A stretch of 44,963 nucleotides of DNA from an uncultured Eubacteriales bacterium (GTDB lineage Bacteria > Bacillota > Clostridia > Lachnospirales > Lachnospiraceae). The position numbers and the translations under genes were made by a program. The notes beneath the pieces were generated by a model, which was not told the origin of the DNA, did not search any database, and was given only the letters and a program-made list of their open reading frames with translations. The stretch lies in contig CATOIK010000020.1 of assembly GCA_951800645.1 (NCBI GenBank), positions 1 to 44,963 on the forward strand, given 5' to 3'. The stretch's first letter is position 1; the number at the start of each line of letters is the position of its first letter. Below are positions 24,382-32,575 of this stretch, piece after piece.

Positions 24382-25497
24382 TTACCGGATAATCTGGTCG
24401 CCGTCCTTGATACAGTAATGCTTCTCTACCTCTAACTTCCTCATCCACTCCTGGGTCTGAGGCGTCTCGTAGGCGTCCCCTTCATTCTCCCACAGCCAGT
24501 CCGGCGCAGGCCACAGACAGATTCTGGGACTAATGGCCTGATATACCTCCTGGCTGACGCCATGCTGTCCATGGTGCGCCATCTGCACAATATCAGATTT
24601 TAGGGCTTCCGCACCGGCCTGCTCTAACAGAAGGTCGCCGCCGATAGTCTGTAAATCCCCCAAAAAGAGAATGGATACATTGTTTACCACCATCCGATAG
24701 GCGATGCTGGCATCGTTTCCGTCCCGCTCCCCAACTTCATCCGGCCCCGGCTCATAGCGGTCGTTCATCACCGTAACGGTTACATCATCTACAGTGATTA
24801 CCTGGCCCCGCTCCACTGTATGAAGCTGCTCCTGCGGCAGCGCGTCCAAAAGGCTCATAATCGTGCCTGCAGTTCCCAGGTCTCCCAGCTCGTGCGTCAT
24901 GTACCAGTCCATATCTGCAAAATTATAGTAAATATTCTCAATCTTAATTCCTGTGTCAGTGCCGTCTGCTTCCTTTTGAAGCAGGTTGATCAGAGCGCCG
25001 ACATGGTCTGTATGAGCGTGAGTCAAAAACCAGGCCGCAACCTGGCCTCCCTTCTCCCGGATAAGCTCCATTAAGTAATCGCCGTCTTCCCACCGGCCGC
25101 CGTCAACTACAATCAGCTTTCCGCCGCTGGTTTCCAGCAGGAACGACATCATCTGGCCGTTCGTCTGGTTCGTCAGCATGGCAAGCTCCGCTCCTCCCAG
25201 AATGGGAGTTTCATCCCGGTTTACCTTGGCTCCCTCTGTGATGATTTCCCCATTTACATAGGTGGGATCCGAAACAATATCTTCCACTGCCGGTTCTGTT
25301 TCCTTTTCCGAAGCATCCTTTCCCCAAAAAGTTTTGCCTGCAAAAAATAAAACCGCCGCCGCTGCCAGCACAATGACCAGCCAGACCGGCGATGGTCTTC
25401 CTGACCGTCCACGGCGCCGCCTTCCTCTGTGATGTCCTGTTTTTCTGGTTAGATTTGCCATACCGGCATTATACTGCATCCCACCGTGATGATTCAT
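24382..25497 (-). CDS. MBL-fold metallo-hydrolase, membrane anchored
   Basis: A 371-residue protein with a very basic N-terminus (RGRRRRGRSGR), one membrane helix (VWLVIVLAAAAVLFFAG), and an external metallo-beta-lactamase domain. Motifs: LIVVDGGRWEDG, the metal-binding LTHAHTDHVG, NDASIAYRMVVNNVSILFLGDL and MAHHGQHGVSQEVY. The arrangement resembles the C-terminal nuclease-like domain of ComEC and secreted DNA-processing homologs; a nuclease or phosphodiesterase role is likely but not proven. The start at 25497 has GGGAGG 6 nt upstream; an in-frame ATG six codons earlier lacks this. Convergent with the phospholipase gene. Confidence 0.85.
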   Translation of the reverse strand: MNHHGGMQYNAGMANLTRKTGHHRGRRRRGRSGRPSPVWLVIVLAAAAVLFFAGKTFWGKDASEKETEPAVEDIVSDPTYVNGEIITEGAKVNRDETPILGGAELAMLTNQTNGQMMSFLLETSGGKLIVVDGGRWEDGDYLMELIREKGGQVAAWFLTHAHTDHVGALINLLQKEADGTDTGIKIENIYYNFADMDWYMTHELGDLGTAGTIMSLLDALPQEQLHTVERGQVITVDDVTVTVMNDRYEPGPDEVGERDGNDASIAYRMVVNNVSILFLGDLQTIGGDLLLEQAGAEALKSDIVQMAHHGQHGVSQEVYQAISPRICLWPAPDWLWENEGDAYETPQTQEWMRKLEVEKHYCIKDGDQIIR

Positions 25498-25596
25498 ACA
25501 AAACCTCCCATTCATACTATATCTGCTATTCTACCAGAGTTTTACCACTATTCCTAGATGCTTTTCTCATTTCCATAAAAAAACTATTACTGTTGC

Positions 25597-25625
25597 TTGC
25601 TTTTTTTCGCTTCTGGTGTTATTAT
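25597..25625 (+). promoter_or_regulatory. Candidate promoter of the BCCT gene
   Basis: TTGCTT (25597-25602) and TATTAT (25620-25625) are separated by 17 nt, about 60 nt before the start codon of the transporter. Both boxes are partial matches to consensus. Confidence 0.5.
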
Positions 25626-25684
25626 GTTCAATATGATTCGTTTTCAACTTTTTTTGAACAATTTTACTTTCAGGAGAACATTAT

Positions 25685-27214
25685 ATGAAATCTAAAAAAA
25701 CTTCTTCGCTGTCCGGTCGGCTGGACTGGTTTACCACCCTGGTGCCATTCATCTGCATTCTGATTCTGTGCGCCTGGTTTGTGTTAAGTCCTGCTGATTC
25801 CTCCCAGACCCTAAGCTCCATCCGGGGTTTTCTTGAGAATGAACTGGGCAGCTACTATCTGCTCTTAGGCATCGGAGCCGTTCTCTGCTCCCTCTATATG
25901 GCCTTCTCCCGCTTCGGTCAAATCCGGCTGGGCGGCGAAGGCAAGCCTCAATACAGCGGTTTCCGCTGGGGCTCCATGATGTTTACTGCAGGTCTGGCTG
26001 CTGACATCCTGTTTTACTCCCTCTGCGAGTGGATGCTGTACGCCCAGGAGCCTCACATCCAGGAGCTGGGAGGAATCCAGCAGTGGGCCCCCACCTATCC
26101 CCTGTTTCACTGGGGTCCTATCCCCTGGGCTTTTTATCTGGTGACTGCCGTATCCTTCGGCTTCATGCTCCATGTAAGGAAACGGGAAAAGCAGAAATTC
26201 TCTGAGGCCTGCCGCCCAATTCTGGGCCGCCGGGTAGACGGCTGGGCCGGAAAATGTGTGGACCTGCTTGCAGTTGTGGCTCTGCTTGCAGGAACCGCCA
26301 CCACCTTTGCCCTGGCAACACCGCTGCTCTCGCTGGCTGTAAGCCAGGTAACCGGTGTTCCCCAGTCCCCCCTCCTAACCATCCTGATCCTGGTGATTGT
26401 GTGCATTATATACACTGCTGCCGTCTACTTCGGCATGAAGGGCATCCAGTGGTCTGCCGCCTGCTGCATTTACCTGTTTTTCGGACTGCTGGCCTATGTA
26501 CTGCTCTTCGGCGGAGAAACCCGCTACATTATAGAAAGCGGCATCAGCTCCCTAGGCAACCTGGCTCAGAATTTTATCAGCCTCTGCACCTTTACAGACC
26601 CGCTCCGCACCAGTTCCTTCCCTCAGAACTGGACCATGTTCTACTGGGCTTACTGGATGGTGTGGTGTGTAGCGGCCCCCTTCTTCATCGGCTCTATCAG
26701 TAAGGGAAGAACCGTAAAACAGGTGGTGTTAGGCGGTTACCTGTTTGGCCTGTCCAGCACCTTTATCTCCTTTATTGTCCTGGGCAATTACGGTCTGGGA
26801 CTGCAGATGCATGGAAAGCTGGATCTTTTGGAAATGTACAGCCAGAGCGGGGATCTGTATACCTCCATCATAGCTATCATAAAGCAGCTTCCTCTGGAAA
26901 GCCTGGTGCTGGTGCTGTTGATCCTGTGTATGGTCACCTTTTACTCCACCTCCTTTGATTCCAGCACCGTAGTGGCCGCCGCCTACTCCTATAAATCCCT
27001 GGAAACCGGGGAGGAGCCGGACCGAAAAGTCAAGCTGTTTTGGGCGATCCTGCTGATTTTGCTGCCCATCGCCCTGATTTCCTCCGAAAATTCCATGTCC
27101 AATTTGCAGACCGTGTCCATCATTGCAGCATTTCCCATTGGGATTATTATTATCATGATTGTTGCCAGCTTCTTTAAGGATGCGAAAGAGTATATGAAAG
27201 AAAAGAATATCTGA
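25685..27214 (+). CDS. BCCT-family betaine/carnitine/choline transporter
   Basis: A 509-residue, 12-helix secondary transporter. The family signature is recognisable: NWTMFYWAYWMVWCVAAPFFIGSISKGRTVKQ, and the substrate-site segment DILFYSLCEWMLYAQEP. The C-terminal TFYSTSFDSSTVVAAAYSY matches the conserved TM10-11 region. Substrates in this family are trimethylammonium compounds such as choline, glycine betaine and carnitine. AGGAGA lies 7 nt before the ATG. It is followed by a terminator and then the end of the glycan operon on the opposite strand, whose last genes include LicD; a common link through choline is possible but unproven. Confidence 0.93.
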   Translation: MKSKKTSSLSGRLDWFTTLVPFICILILCAWFVLSPADSSQTLSSIRGFLENELGSYYLLLGIGAVLCSLYMAFSRFGQIRLGGEGKPQYSGFRWGSMMFTAGLAADILFYSLCEWMLYAQEPHIQELGGIQQWAPTYPLFHWGPIPWAFYLVTAVSFGFMLHVRKREKQKFSEACRPILGRRVDGWAGKCVDLLAVVALLAGTATTFALATPLLSLAVSQVTGVPQSPLLTILILVIVCIIYTAAVYFGMKGIQWSAACCIYLFFGLLAYVLLFGGETRYIIESGISSLGNLAQNFISLCTFTDPLRTSSFPQNWTMFYWAYWMVWCVAAPFFIGSISKGRTVKQVVLGGYLFGLSSTFISFIVLGNYGLGLQMHGKLDLLEMYSQSGDLYTSIIAIIKQLPLESLVLVLLILCMVTFYSTSFDSSTVVAAAYSYKSLETGEEPDRKVKLFWAILLILLPIALISSENSMSNLQTVSIIAAFPIGIIIIMIVASFFKDAKEYMKEKNI

Positions 27215-27230
27215 TATAAAAGATCACATA

Positions 27231-27272
27231 GCAAAAGCCCATCCAGCTTGGCAAAGCGGGATGGGCTTTTGC
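27231..27272. terminator. Hairpin terminator after the BCCT gene
   Basis: A perfect 14-bp stem, GCAAAAGCCCATCC / GGATGGGCTTTTGC, with a 14-nt loop. The U-run is within the stem end (CTTTTGCTTCTCC), so termination on the + strand may be incomplete. The 130 nt between it and the glycan operon end holds no gene that I can identify. Confidence 0.7.
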
Positions 27273-27402
27273 TTCTCCTAATTAAGTTATCTGTCTCCTC
27301 ATCTGAAAAGTCAGCCGTTTCTGCTTTTTCTCAAGCTCTCCATAGAGCAATCTGCTACTGTTTAAAACCAACCTCCAAAATGCTGTGTATTCTATGCCTG
27401 TT

Positions 27403-28362
27403 TTATGAAATTTTGCTTTGCTCTGAACAATTACAATTTCTGGTTTCTTCCACCACATAAATGGGCCGGTCCTTCAGCTCACTGAACAGGATGGCGATGT
27501 ACTCGCCAATAATCCCCACCAGCACAAACAAAATGGCAAACATAAAGCAGATTAAAATCACAATGGTAGCGTAGCCGCTGGGAGCGCCTTCTCTTGTAAG
27601 CAGGGTGTAGACCATTACCGCTACGCCCAAAAGCACGGCCACAATCCCGGCGTAAATCCCCAGCTTCAGAGGAAGGTTAGAAAAACACATGATGGTGTTG
27701 ACGGAAAAAGCAAACAGCTTGCGAATGCTGTATTTACTGGCTCCGGCCACCCGCTCCTGGGCCTCGTATTCCATGGTTTCCCGCTTAAATCCGATATTCT
27801 GCACATATCCCCGCAAAAACCGCACCTTTTCCCGGTAGCTGCCCTTAAGCACCTGGGCCGCCTGCTTAGAAACCGCAAAGAAATCCGAGGCATTGGCCTC
27901 AAACTTTACATCCGACAAGGCGTTGATCACTGCATAGAACCCGGCAGAGGTTATATTTTTTATCAGTCCTGCAGATTTATTTTTCACCCGCACCATACTG
28001 ATTACGCCGCAGCCCTCCTCCAGCCGTTTTACAATTCCTGGAAGACACTCCGGCGGATGCTGCAAATCTGCGTCCATACAGACGATGCCATCGCCTGAAG
28101 CATAGTCAATGCCTGCAATCATAGCCGCTTCATGGCCGAAATTCCGGGAAAAGGAAATTACCTTTACCCGGTCGTCCTGCTTCGCCAGGTTTCGCAGAAA
28201 AGCAAGGCTTCCATCCATGCTTCCGTCATTGACAAACAAAAGCTCATAATCCCAGCTTAAGTCTTCTAAAATCGGCTTTGCCGTCTTATAAAACAAGGGC
28301 AGCGCTTCTTCCTCATTGTAAACGGACACTACCACTGAGAGCAGTTTCTTTTCTGTTTCCAT
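27403..28362 (-). CDS. GT2 glycosyltransferase, GtrB/DPM1-like
   Basis: A 319-residue family 2 glycosyltransferase with two C-terminal membrane helices. The catalytic domain begins SVVVSVYNEEEALPLFY, with NDGSMDGS, the metal-binding CMDADLQHPPE and FSRNFGHEAAMIAGIDYASGD. The two helices (LGIYAGIVAVLLGVAVMVYTLL and VILICFMFAILFVLVGIIGEYIAILF) are typical of enzymes that load a sugar onto undecaprenyl phosphate (GtrB, ArnC, YkoT). It is the last gene of the glycan operon; its ATG overlaps the licD stop as TGATG, with GAGGAA 5 nt upstream. A flippase of the GtrA type is not visible. Confidence 0.92.
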   Translation of the reverse strand: METEKKLLSVVVSVYNEEEALPLFYKTAKPILEDLSWDYELLFVNDGSMDGSLAFLRNLAKQDDRVKVISFSRNFGHEAAMIAGIDYASGDGIVCMDADLQHPPECLPGIVKRLEEGCGVISMVRVKNKSAGLIKNITSAGFYAVINALSDVKFEANASDFFAVSKQAAQVLKGSYREKVRFLRGYVQNIGFKRETMEYEAQERVAGASKYSIRKLFAFSVNTIMCFSNLPLKLGIYAGIVAVLLGVAVMVYTLLTREGAPSGYATIVILICFMFAILFVLVGIIGEYIAILFSELKDRPIYVVEETRNCNCSEQSKIS

Positions 28363-29213
28363 CACACTTCCTCGTCATACACCTGAATTTCAATAGTGGA
28401 ATGGGCCGGCACCCGCTTTTCCTTCGGCGGCAGGGTCATGTAGTCTCCGTAGATCCAGGTCAGCACATCATGCCAGTACCGGGACGCCATCAGTTTCGTA
28501 TCACAGAAATCCAAATCTACAATATCCTGACACCACTCCTTTTGTAATGTCACATACAGATAATCCGGCTGATAATTGCTGTAGTAAAGAAGGGGGCTTT
28601 TTCCCTTCCCATCCTTTCGCGCCACCATCTGCTGGAGATGGAACAGCACCTTCATGGGAATCAGCTTTCCCACTGCAGACGCTCCTCCCACAGCAATCTT
28701 GTGAAACAGGCTGTACTTTTTATAATCCAGATGATACCGGTGGCCCATAGCCAGTGCATAAATTCCTTTATGAAGCAGCAGCGTCCAGTTTGCCGCCCCT
28801 TTCTTCTGCGGAAGCTCATCAATGGTAAACAGATCTACCCAGAGATGATTCAGCTTGCCGTCGTAAAACTCCATCTCTCTATTGTTCTCATGGGTCTGGC
28901 TGTTCTTATAAATGATTCGGGCCGTAAAATCGAAGAAAGCCCGCCCGTTCTGAAAGCTCCAGGGCTGCACCAGCTCCATGGTCTCCGGCAGTTCCCGCTT
29001 TACCACCTTCATAAATGCATCGTAATTTTTCCTGGTAAACGCCACATCTGCATCATCGTCCCAGGGGATAAATCCCTGATGCCGCACAGCGCCCAAAAGG
29101 GTGCCTGCATCCAGCATATACTGGATTTTATATTTCCTGCAAATCCGGTCAATCTCTTTCAGGATTTTCAGATTTGTCTCATGTACCTTTGTCAAGTCGA
29201 AGTTCTGCTGCAT
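28362..29213 (-). CDS. LicD-family phosphotransferase
   Basis: A 283-residue protein of the LicD / fukutin-related family, which transfers phosphocholine or similar phospho-groups from a CDP- or nucleotide-activated donor to surface glycans. Family motifs: LLKEIDRICRKYKI-like start, YMLDAGTLLGAVRHQGFIPWDDDADVAFTRKNYDAF, and the later LWVDLFTID. The DDDAD metal site is intact. The start at 29213 has GAGGA a few bases upstream; another ATG nine codons earlier is possible. No licA or licC is present in the window, so the donor is open. It is coupled to the downstream GT2 gene. Confidence 0.9.
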   Translation of the reverse strand: MQQNFDLTKVHETNLKILKEIDRICRKYKIQYMLDAGTLLGAVRHQGFIPWDDDADVAFTRKNYDAFMKVVKRELPETMELVQPWSFQNGRAFFDFTARIIYKNSQTHENNREMEFYDGKLNHLWVDLFTIDELPQKKGAANWTLLLHKGIYALAMGHRYHLDYKKYSLFHKIAVGGASAVGKLIPMKVLFHLQQMVARKDGKGKSPLLYYSNYQPDYLYVTLQKEWCQDIVDLDFCDTKLMASRYWHDVLTWIYGDYMTLPPKEKRVPAHSTIEIQVYDEEV

Positions 29214-29261
29214 ATCTGTCCTCTTTTCCTCCGGGGCCATGTCTCCCGCCCCGTCTTCCCC

Positions 29262-30617
29262 CTATGCCTCCTGGGCTTTCAGACCCTCATGGACAGCCTG
29301 GGCCATGTAATCAATCATCTCATCACTCATGCCCGGATACACCCCGATCCAGAAGGTATCCTTCATAATGCGGTCTGTCTCTGAAAGCTCTCCTACTACC
29401 CGGTACCCCCGCTTTTCTGCCCGCATCTGGTCAAAGCAGGGATGCTTGGTTAAGTTTCCGGCAAACAGCATCCGGGTCTGAACGCCTTTAGCCTCAACAA
29501 ACTGCACCAGAGCATTCCGGTCTATCCCTTCCCGGCAGGTAATCAAAAATCCGAACCAGCTGGGTCTGGAATTTTCACAGGCTTCCGGTAAAATCAGCTT
29601 GTCCTCTGTATCCTTAAGAGCTGCCTTCAGCCGGTCAAAATTGTGACGGCGCCTCTCTACAAAGCTGGGAAACTTCTCCAGCTGAGCGCAGCCGATAGCC
29701 GCCTGCATATCTGTTGCCTTCAAGTTATACCCGAAATGAGAATACACATATTTGTGGTCGTAGCCTAAAGGCAGCTCCCCATACTGGCGGTCAAACCGAT
29801 GGCCGCACAGATTGTCTCTGCCAGAGGGACATACACAGTCCCGGCCCCAATCCCGAAAGGAGCGGATAATCTTATTCAGCAGCGGGTTGTTGGTATACAC
29901 AGCGCCGCCCTCGCCCATAGTCATATGATGAGGCGGATAAAAACTGGAAGTTCCAATATCTCCGATGGTGCCGGTAAACCGCTCCTCGCCGTCAATGGTG
30001 TAGCGGCTGCCTAACGCATCGCAGTTGTCCTCTACCAGCCATAAACCATGCCGGTCGCAGAAGGCCTTCACTGCCTGAAGGTCAAAAGGATTTCCCAGGG
30101 TGTGGGCAATCATTACCGCCTTGGTCTTCTCTGAGCAGGCCTCCTCCAGTTGGGTCACATCGATGTTGTACTGAGGGATTGTCACATCCACAAACACAGG
30201 CACTGCACCGTACTGAATCATGGGGGTCACTGTGGTGGGGAAACCTGCTGCCACCGTAATGACCTCGTCTCCCGGACGGATCTGCCGTTCTCCCAGAAGG
30301 GGAGAGGTCAGAGCCATAAACGCATTTAAGTTTGCAGAAGAACCGGAGTTTACCAGGGAACAGTATTTCACCCCCAGATACTTTGCCAGCTTCTGCTCAA
30401 ACTCATCGGTGTAGCGGCCGGAGGTCAGCCAGAACTCCAGTGCGCTGTCCACCAGATTTACCATCTCGTCTGCATCGTAAATCCGGGAAGCATAGGGAAT
30501 CCGGTCTCCCGGCTGGTAAGCCTTTTTATTTTTAATATGATAATTCTCACAATACGCTGCCACCAGATCCAGAATTTCCTGGCGAGCCTGTTCCTGTGAT
30601 TTTTCCATATTTCCCAT
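29262..30617 (-). CDS. rfbH: CDP-4-keto-6-deoxyglucose 3-dehydrase (E1)
   Basis: A 451-residue PLP/[2Fe-2S] enzyme of the DegT/AspC superfamily that removes the C3 hydroxyl of CDP-4-keto-6-deoxy-D-glucose, the committed step to 3,6-dideoxyhexoses. The PLP lysine is replaced by His in SSFYPPHHMTMGEGG, the hallmark of this dehydrase. Four cysteine ligands match the known iron-sulfur pattern: one in EDNCDALGS and three in DCVC-X7-C. The start at 30617 has GGAG 9 nt upstream. It follows rfbF and rfbG, which make its substrate. The flavin/iron-sulfur reductase partner (E3, DdhD) is absent here. Confidence 0.95.
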   Translation of the reverse strand: MGNMEKSQEQARQEILDLVAAYCENYHIKNKKAYQPGDRIPYASRIYDADEMVNLVDSALEFWLTSGRYTDEFEQKLAKYLGVKYCSLVNSGSSANLNAFMALTSPLLGERQIRPGDEVITVAAGFPTTVTPMIQYGAVPVFVDVTIPQYNIDVTQLEEACSEKTKAVMIAHTLGNPFDLQAVKAFCDRHGLWLVEDNCDALGSRYTIDGEERFTGTIGDIGTSSFYPPHHMTMGEGGAVYTNNPLLNKIIRSFRDWGRDCVCPSGRDNLCGHRFDRQYGELPLGYDHKYVYSHFGYNLKATDMQAAIGCAQLEKFPSFVERRRHNFDRLKAALKDTEDKLILPEACENSRPSWFGFLITCREGIDRNALVQFVEAKGVQTRMLFAGNLTKHPCFDQMRAEKRGYRVVGELSETDRIMKDTFWIGVYPGMSDEMIDYMAQAVHEGLKAQEA

Positions 30618-30669
30618 AATTTCTGTCTCCATTTCTGTCCGGCTGCCTGGCCGGTTCTTACCTTTTAAA

Positions 30670-31746
30670 TTAGAAGTCTGCAATCTGCTTGTCCATCACT
30701 GCAGCCACATCTTCGCCGTCTAAATAGACCCTGGACCAGGCCACCGTCTGGGCCAGCGCCTCCCGGATATTCCAGTGAGGCTTCCAGCCAAAGGTCCGTT
30801 TCAGCTTTGAGCAGTCCAGTTTCAGGAAATTGGCTTCGTGGGGGCCGCAGTCCGCCTGGTTTTCCCAGGCTGCCCCATCGCCCCACAACTCACAGAACAT
30901 GGTTACCAGCTCTCCGGTTGTGACACAGTCGCAGTCATCCGGTCCCACATTATAATATCCCTGCAGTTCCCGGTTTTCATACTGCCGCTGCACAATCTCC
31001 AGATAGGCAAACAGCGGCTCCAGCACATGCTGGTACGGTCTGGTGGAATAGGGGTTCCGAACCCCTATCGTCTGACCTGCCGCCATAGCCCGCACGCAGT
31101 CCGGAATAATCCGGTCGTTGGCAAAATCCCCGCCGCCGATTACATTTCCAGCCCGTGCAGTGGAAATGGCGCAGTCCCGGTCTGCAAAAAAAGATTTCTG
31201 ATAGCTGTGAGTTACCAGCTCTGAACAGGATTTACTGTTAGAGTAGGGATCGTAGCCGTCTAAAGGATCGCATTCCCGGTAGCCGTACTCCCATTCCCGG
31301 TTCTCGTACACTTTGTCCGTAGTCACATTCAGCACAGACTTTACGGAAGAAGTCAGCCGCACACACTCCATCAGATTTACCGTTCCCATCACATTGGTCT
31401 CATAGGTATAAACCGGATCCTTGTAGGAATCCCGCACAATGGGCTGGGCCGCCAGATGAATCACAAATTCCGGCCGGGCATCCTCAAAGGTCTGCTTAAA
31501 ATGCTTGAAATCCCGGATGTCGCCAATTACAGACCGGAAGGATGAACCATTAGGGCCATGGGACAGGCCGTCCTCAATCATACGGTACAAAGCCGGGTCT
31601 GTAGGCGGCTCTAAGGAATATCCGGTTATCTGCGCCCCGGAAAGAGCCAGTATCCGGCAGAGCCAGGCTCCCTTAAAGCCGGTATGGCCAGTTACCAAAA
31701 CCCGCTTTCCGGCGTAAAACTGCTTGCATGCGTCTAAGTTATACAT
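30670..31746 (-). CDS. rfbG: CDP-glucose 4,6-dehydratase
   Basis: A 358-residue short-chain dehydrogenase of the extended type, converting CDP-glucose to CDP-4-keto-6-deoxyglucose with NAD+. Visible: the Rossmann motif VLVTGHTGFKGAWLC, VIHLAAQPIVRDSY, the Ser/Thr-Tyr-Lys region (TTDKVYEN and YDPYSNSKSCSE), RAGNVIGGGDFANDRIIPD and NPYSTRPYQHVLEPL, all characteristic of RfbG/DdhB. GGAG lies 8 nt before the ATG. It is 18 nt after rfbF and 52 nt before rfbH. Confidence 0.96.
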   Translation of the reverse strand: MYNLDACKQFYAGKRVLVTGHTGFKGAWLCRILALSGAQITGYSLEPPTDPALYRMIEDGLSHGPNGSSFRSVIGDIRDFKHFKQTFEDARPEFVIHLAAQPIVRDSYKDPVYTYETNVMGTVNLMECVRLTSSVKSVLNVTTDKVYENREWEYGYRECDPLDGYDPYSNSKSCSELVTHSYQKSFFADRDCAISTARAGNVIGGGDFANDRIIPDCVRAMAAGQTIGVRNPYSTRPYQHVLEPLFAYLEIVQRQYENRELQGYYNVGPDDCDCVTTGELVTMFCELWGDGAAWENQADCGPHEANFLKLDCSKLKRTFGWKPHWNIREALAQTVAWSRVYLDGEDVAAVMDKQIADF

Positions 31747-31764
31747 TGTGTTGTCTCCTTCACT

Positions 31765-32541
31765 CTACTTCCAGATTTTCCAGGGGGCCTGTCCCAACTG
31801 CCACAAATCCTCCAGCTTCTTCATCTCCCGCTGGGTGTCCATACACTGCCAGAATCCATCGTGATAGAAGCTCATTAACTGTCCCTCTGCAGCCAGACGC
31901 TGCATGGGTTCCTGCTCAAATACAGTGGTATCGTCTTTCAGGTAGTCAAAAATTTCTGGATTCAACACCATGAAGCCGCCGTTGATAACGGCTCCATCGT
32001 TGGCAGATTTTTCCCGGAAGGACCGGATGGTATTATCCGGGGCGATGTCCAGCACCCCTTTTTGCTGTCCGATGTTCACCGTAGTAATAGTAGCCGTCTT
32101 TCCGTGGCTTTCATGGAATTTCACCAGGCTGTCCAGATCTACATTGCAGACCCCGTCTCCGTAGGTCAGCATAAACGGTTCGTTTCCGATGTAAGGCTGA
32201 ATCCGCTTTACCCGGCCGCCGGTCATGGTGTAAAGGCCGGTATCCACCAAAGTCACCTTCCAGGGCTCGGAGGTATTGTTGTGAACCTCCATCTGGTTGT
32301 TTGCCAGATCAAAGGTCACATCAGACCGATGCAGGAAATAGTCTGCAAAAAACTCCTTCACCACATACTGCTTGTAGCCCAGGCAAATCACAAACTCGTG
32401 AAATCCGAACTCGGAATAGTATTTCATAATGTGCCACAGAATGGGCCACCCGCCAATCTCAATCATGGGCTTCGGCTTCAAATGGCTCTGTTCACTGATT
32501 CTCGTTCCCAGCCCTCCGGCCAGAATTACAACCTTCATCAT
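31765..32541 (-). CDS. rfbF: Glucose-1-phosphate cytidylyltransferase
   Basis: A 258-residue nucleotidyltransferase that makes CDP-glucose from CTP and glucose-1-phosphate. The N-terminal KVVILAGGLGTRISEQSHLKPKPMIEIGGWPILWHIMK is diagnostic for RfbF/DdhA, as are SDVTFDLANNQMEVH, the VDTGLYTMTGGRVKRI segment and MLTYGDGVCNVDLD. AGGAGG lies 6 nt before the first of two adjacent ATGs (32541); the second (32538) is also possible. First of the three CDP-dideoxysugar genes. Confidence 0.97.
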   Translation of the reverse strand: MMKVVILAGGLGTRISEQSHLKPKPMIEIGGWPILWHIMKYYSEFGFHEFVICLGYKQYVVKEFFADYFLHRSDVTFDLANNQMEVHNNTSEPWKVTLVDTGLYTMTGGRVKRIQPYIGNEPFMLTYGDGVCNVDLDSLVKFHESHGKTATITTVNIGQQKGVLDIAPDNTIRSFREKSANDGAVINGGFMVLNPEIFDYLKDDTTVFEQEPMQRLAAEGQLMSFYHDGFWQCMDTQREMKKLEDLWQLGQAPWKIWK

Positions 32542-32575
32542 TTTCAACCTCCTGAACTGTAACGGTAACATATCC

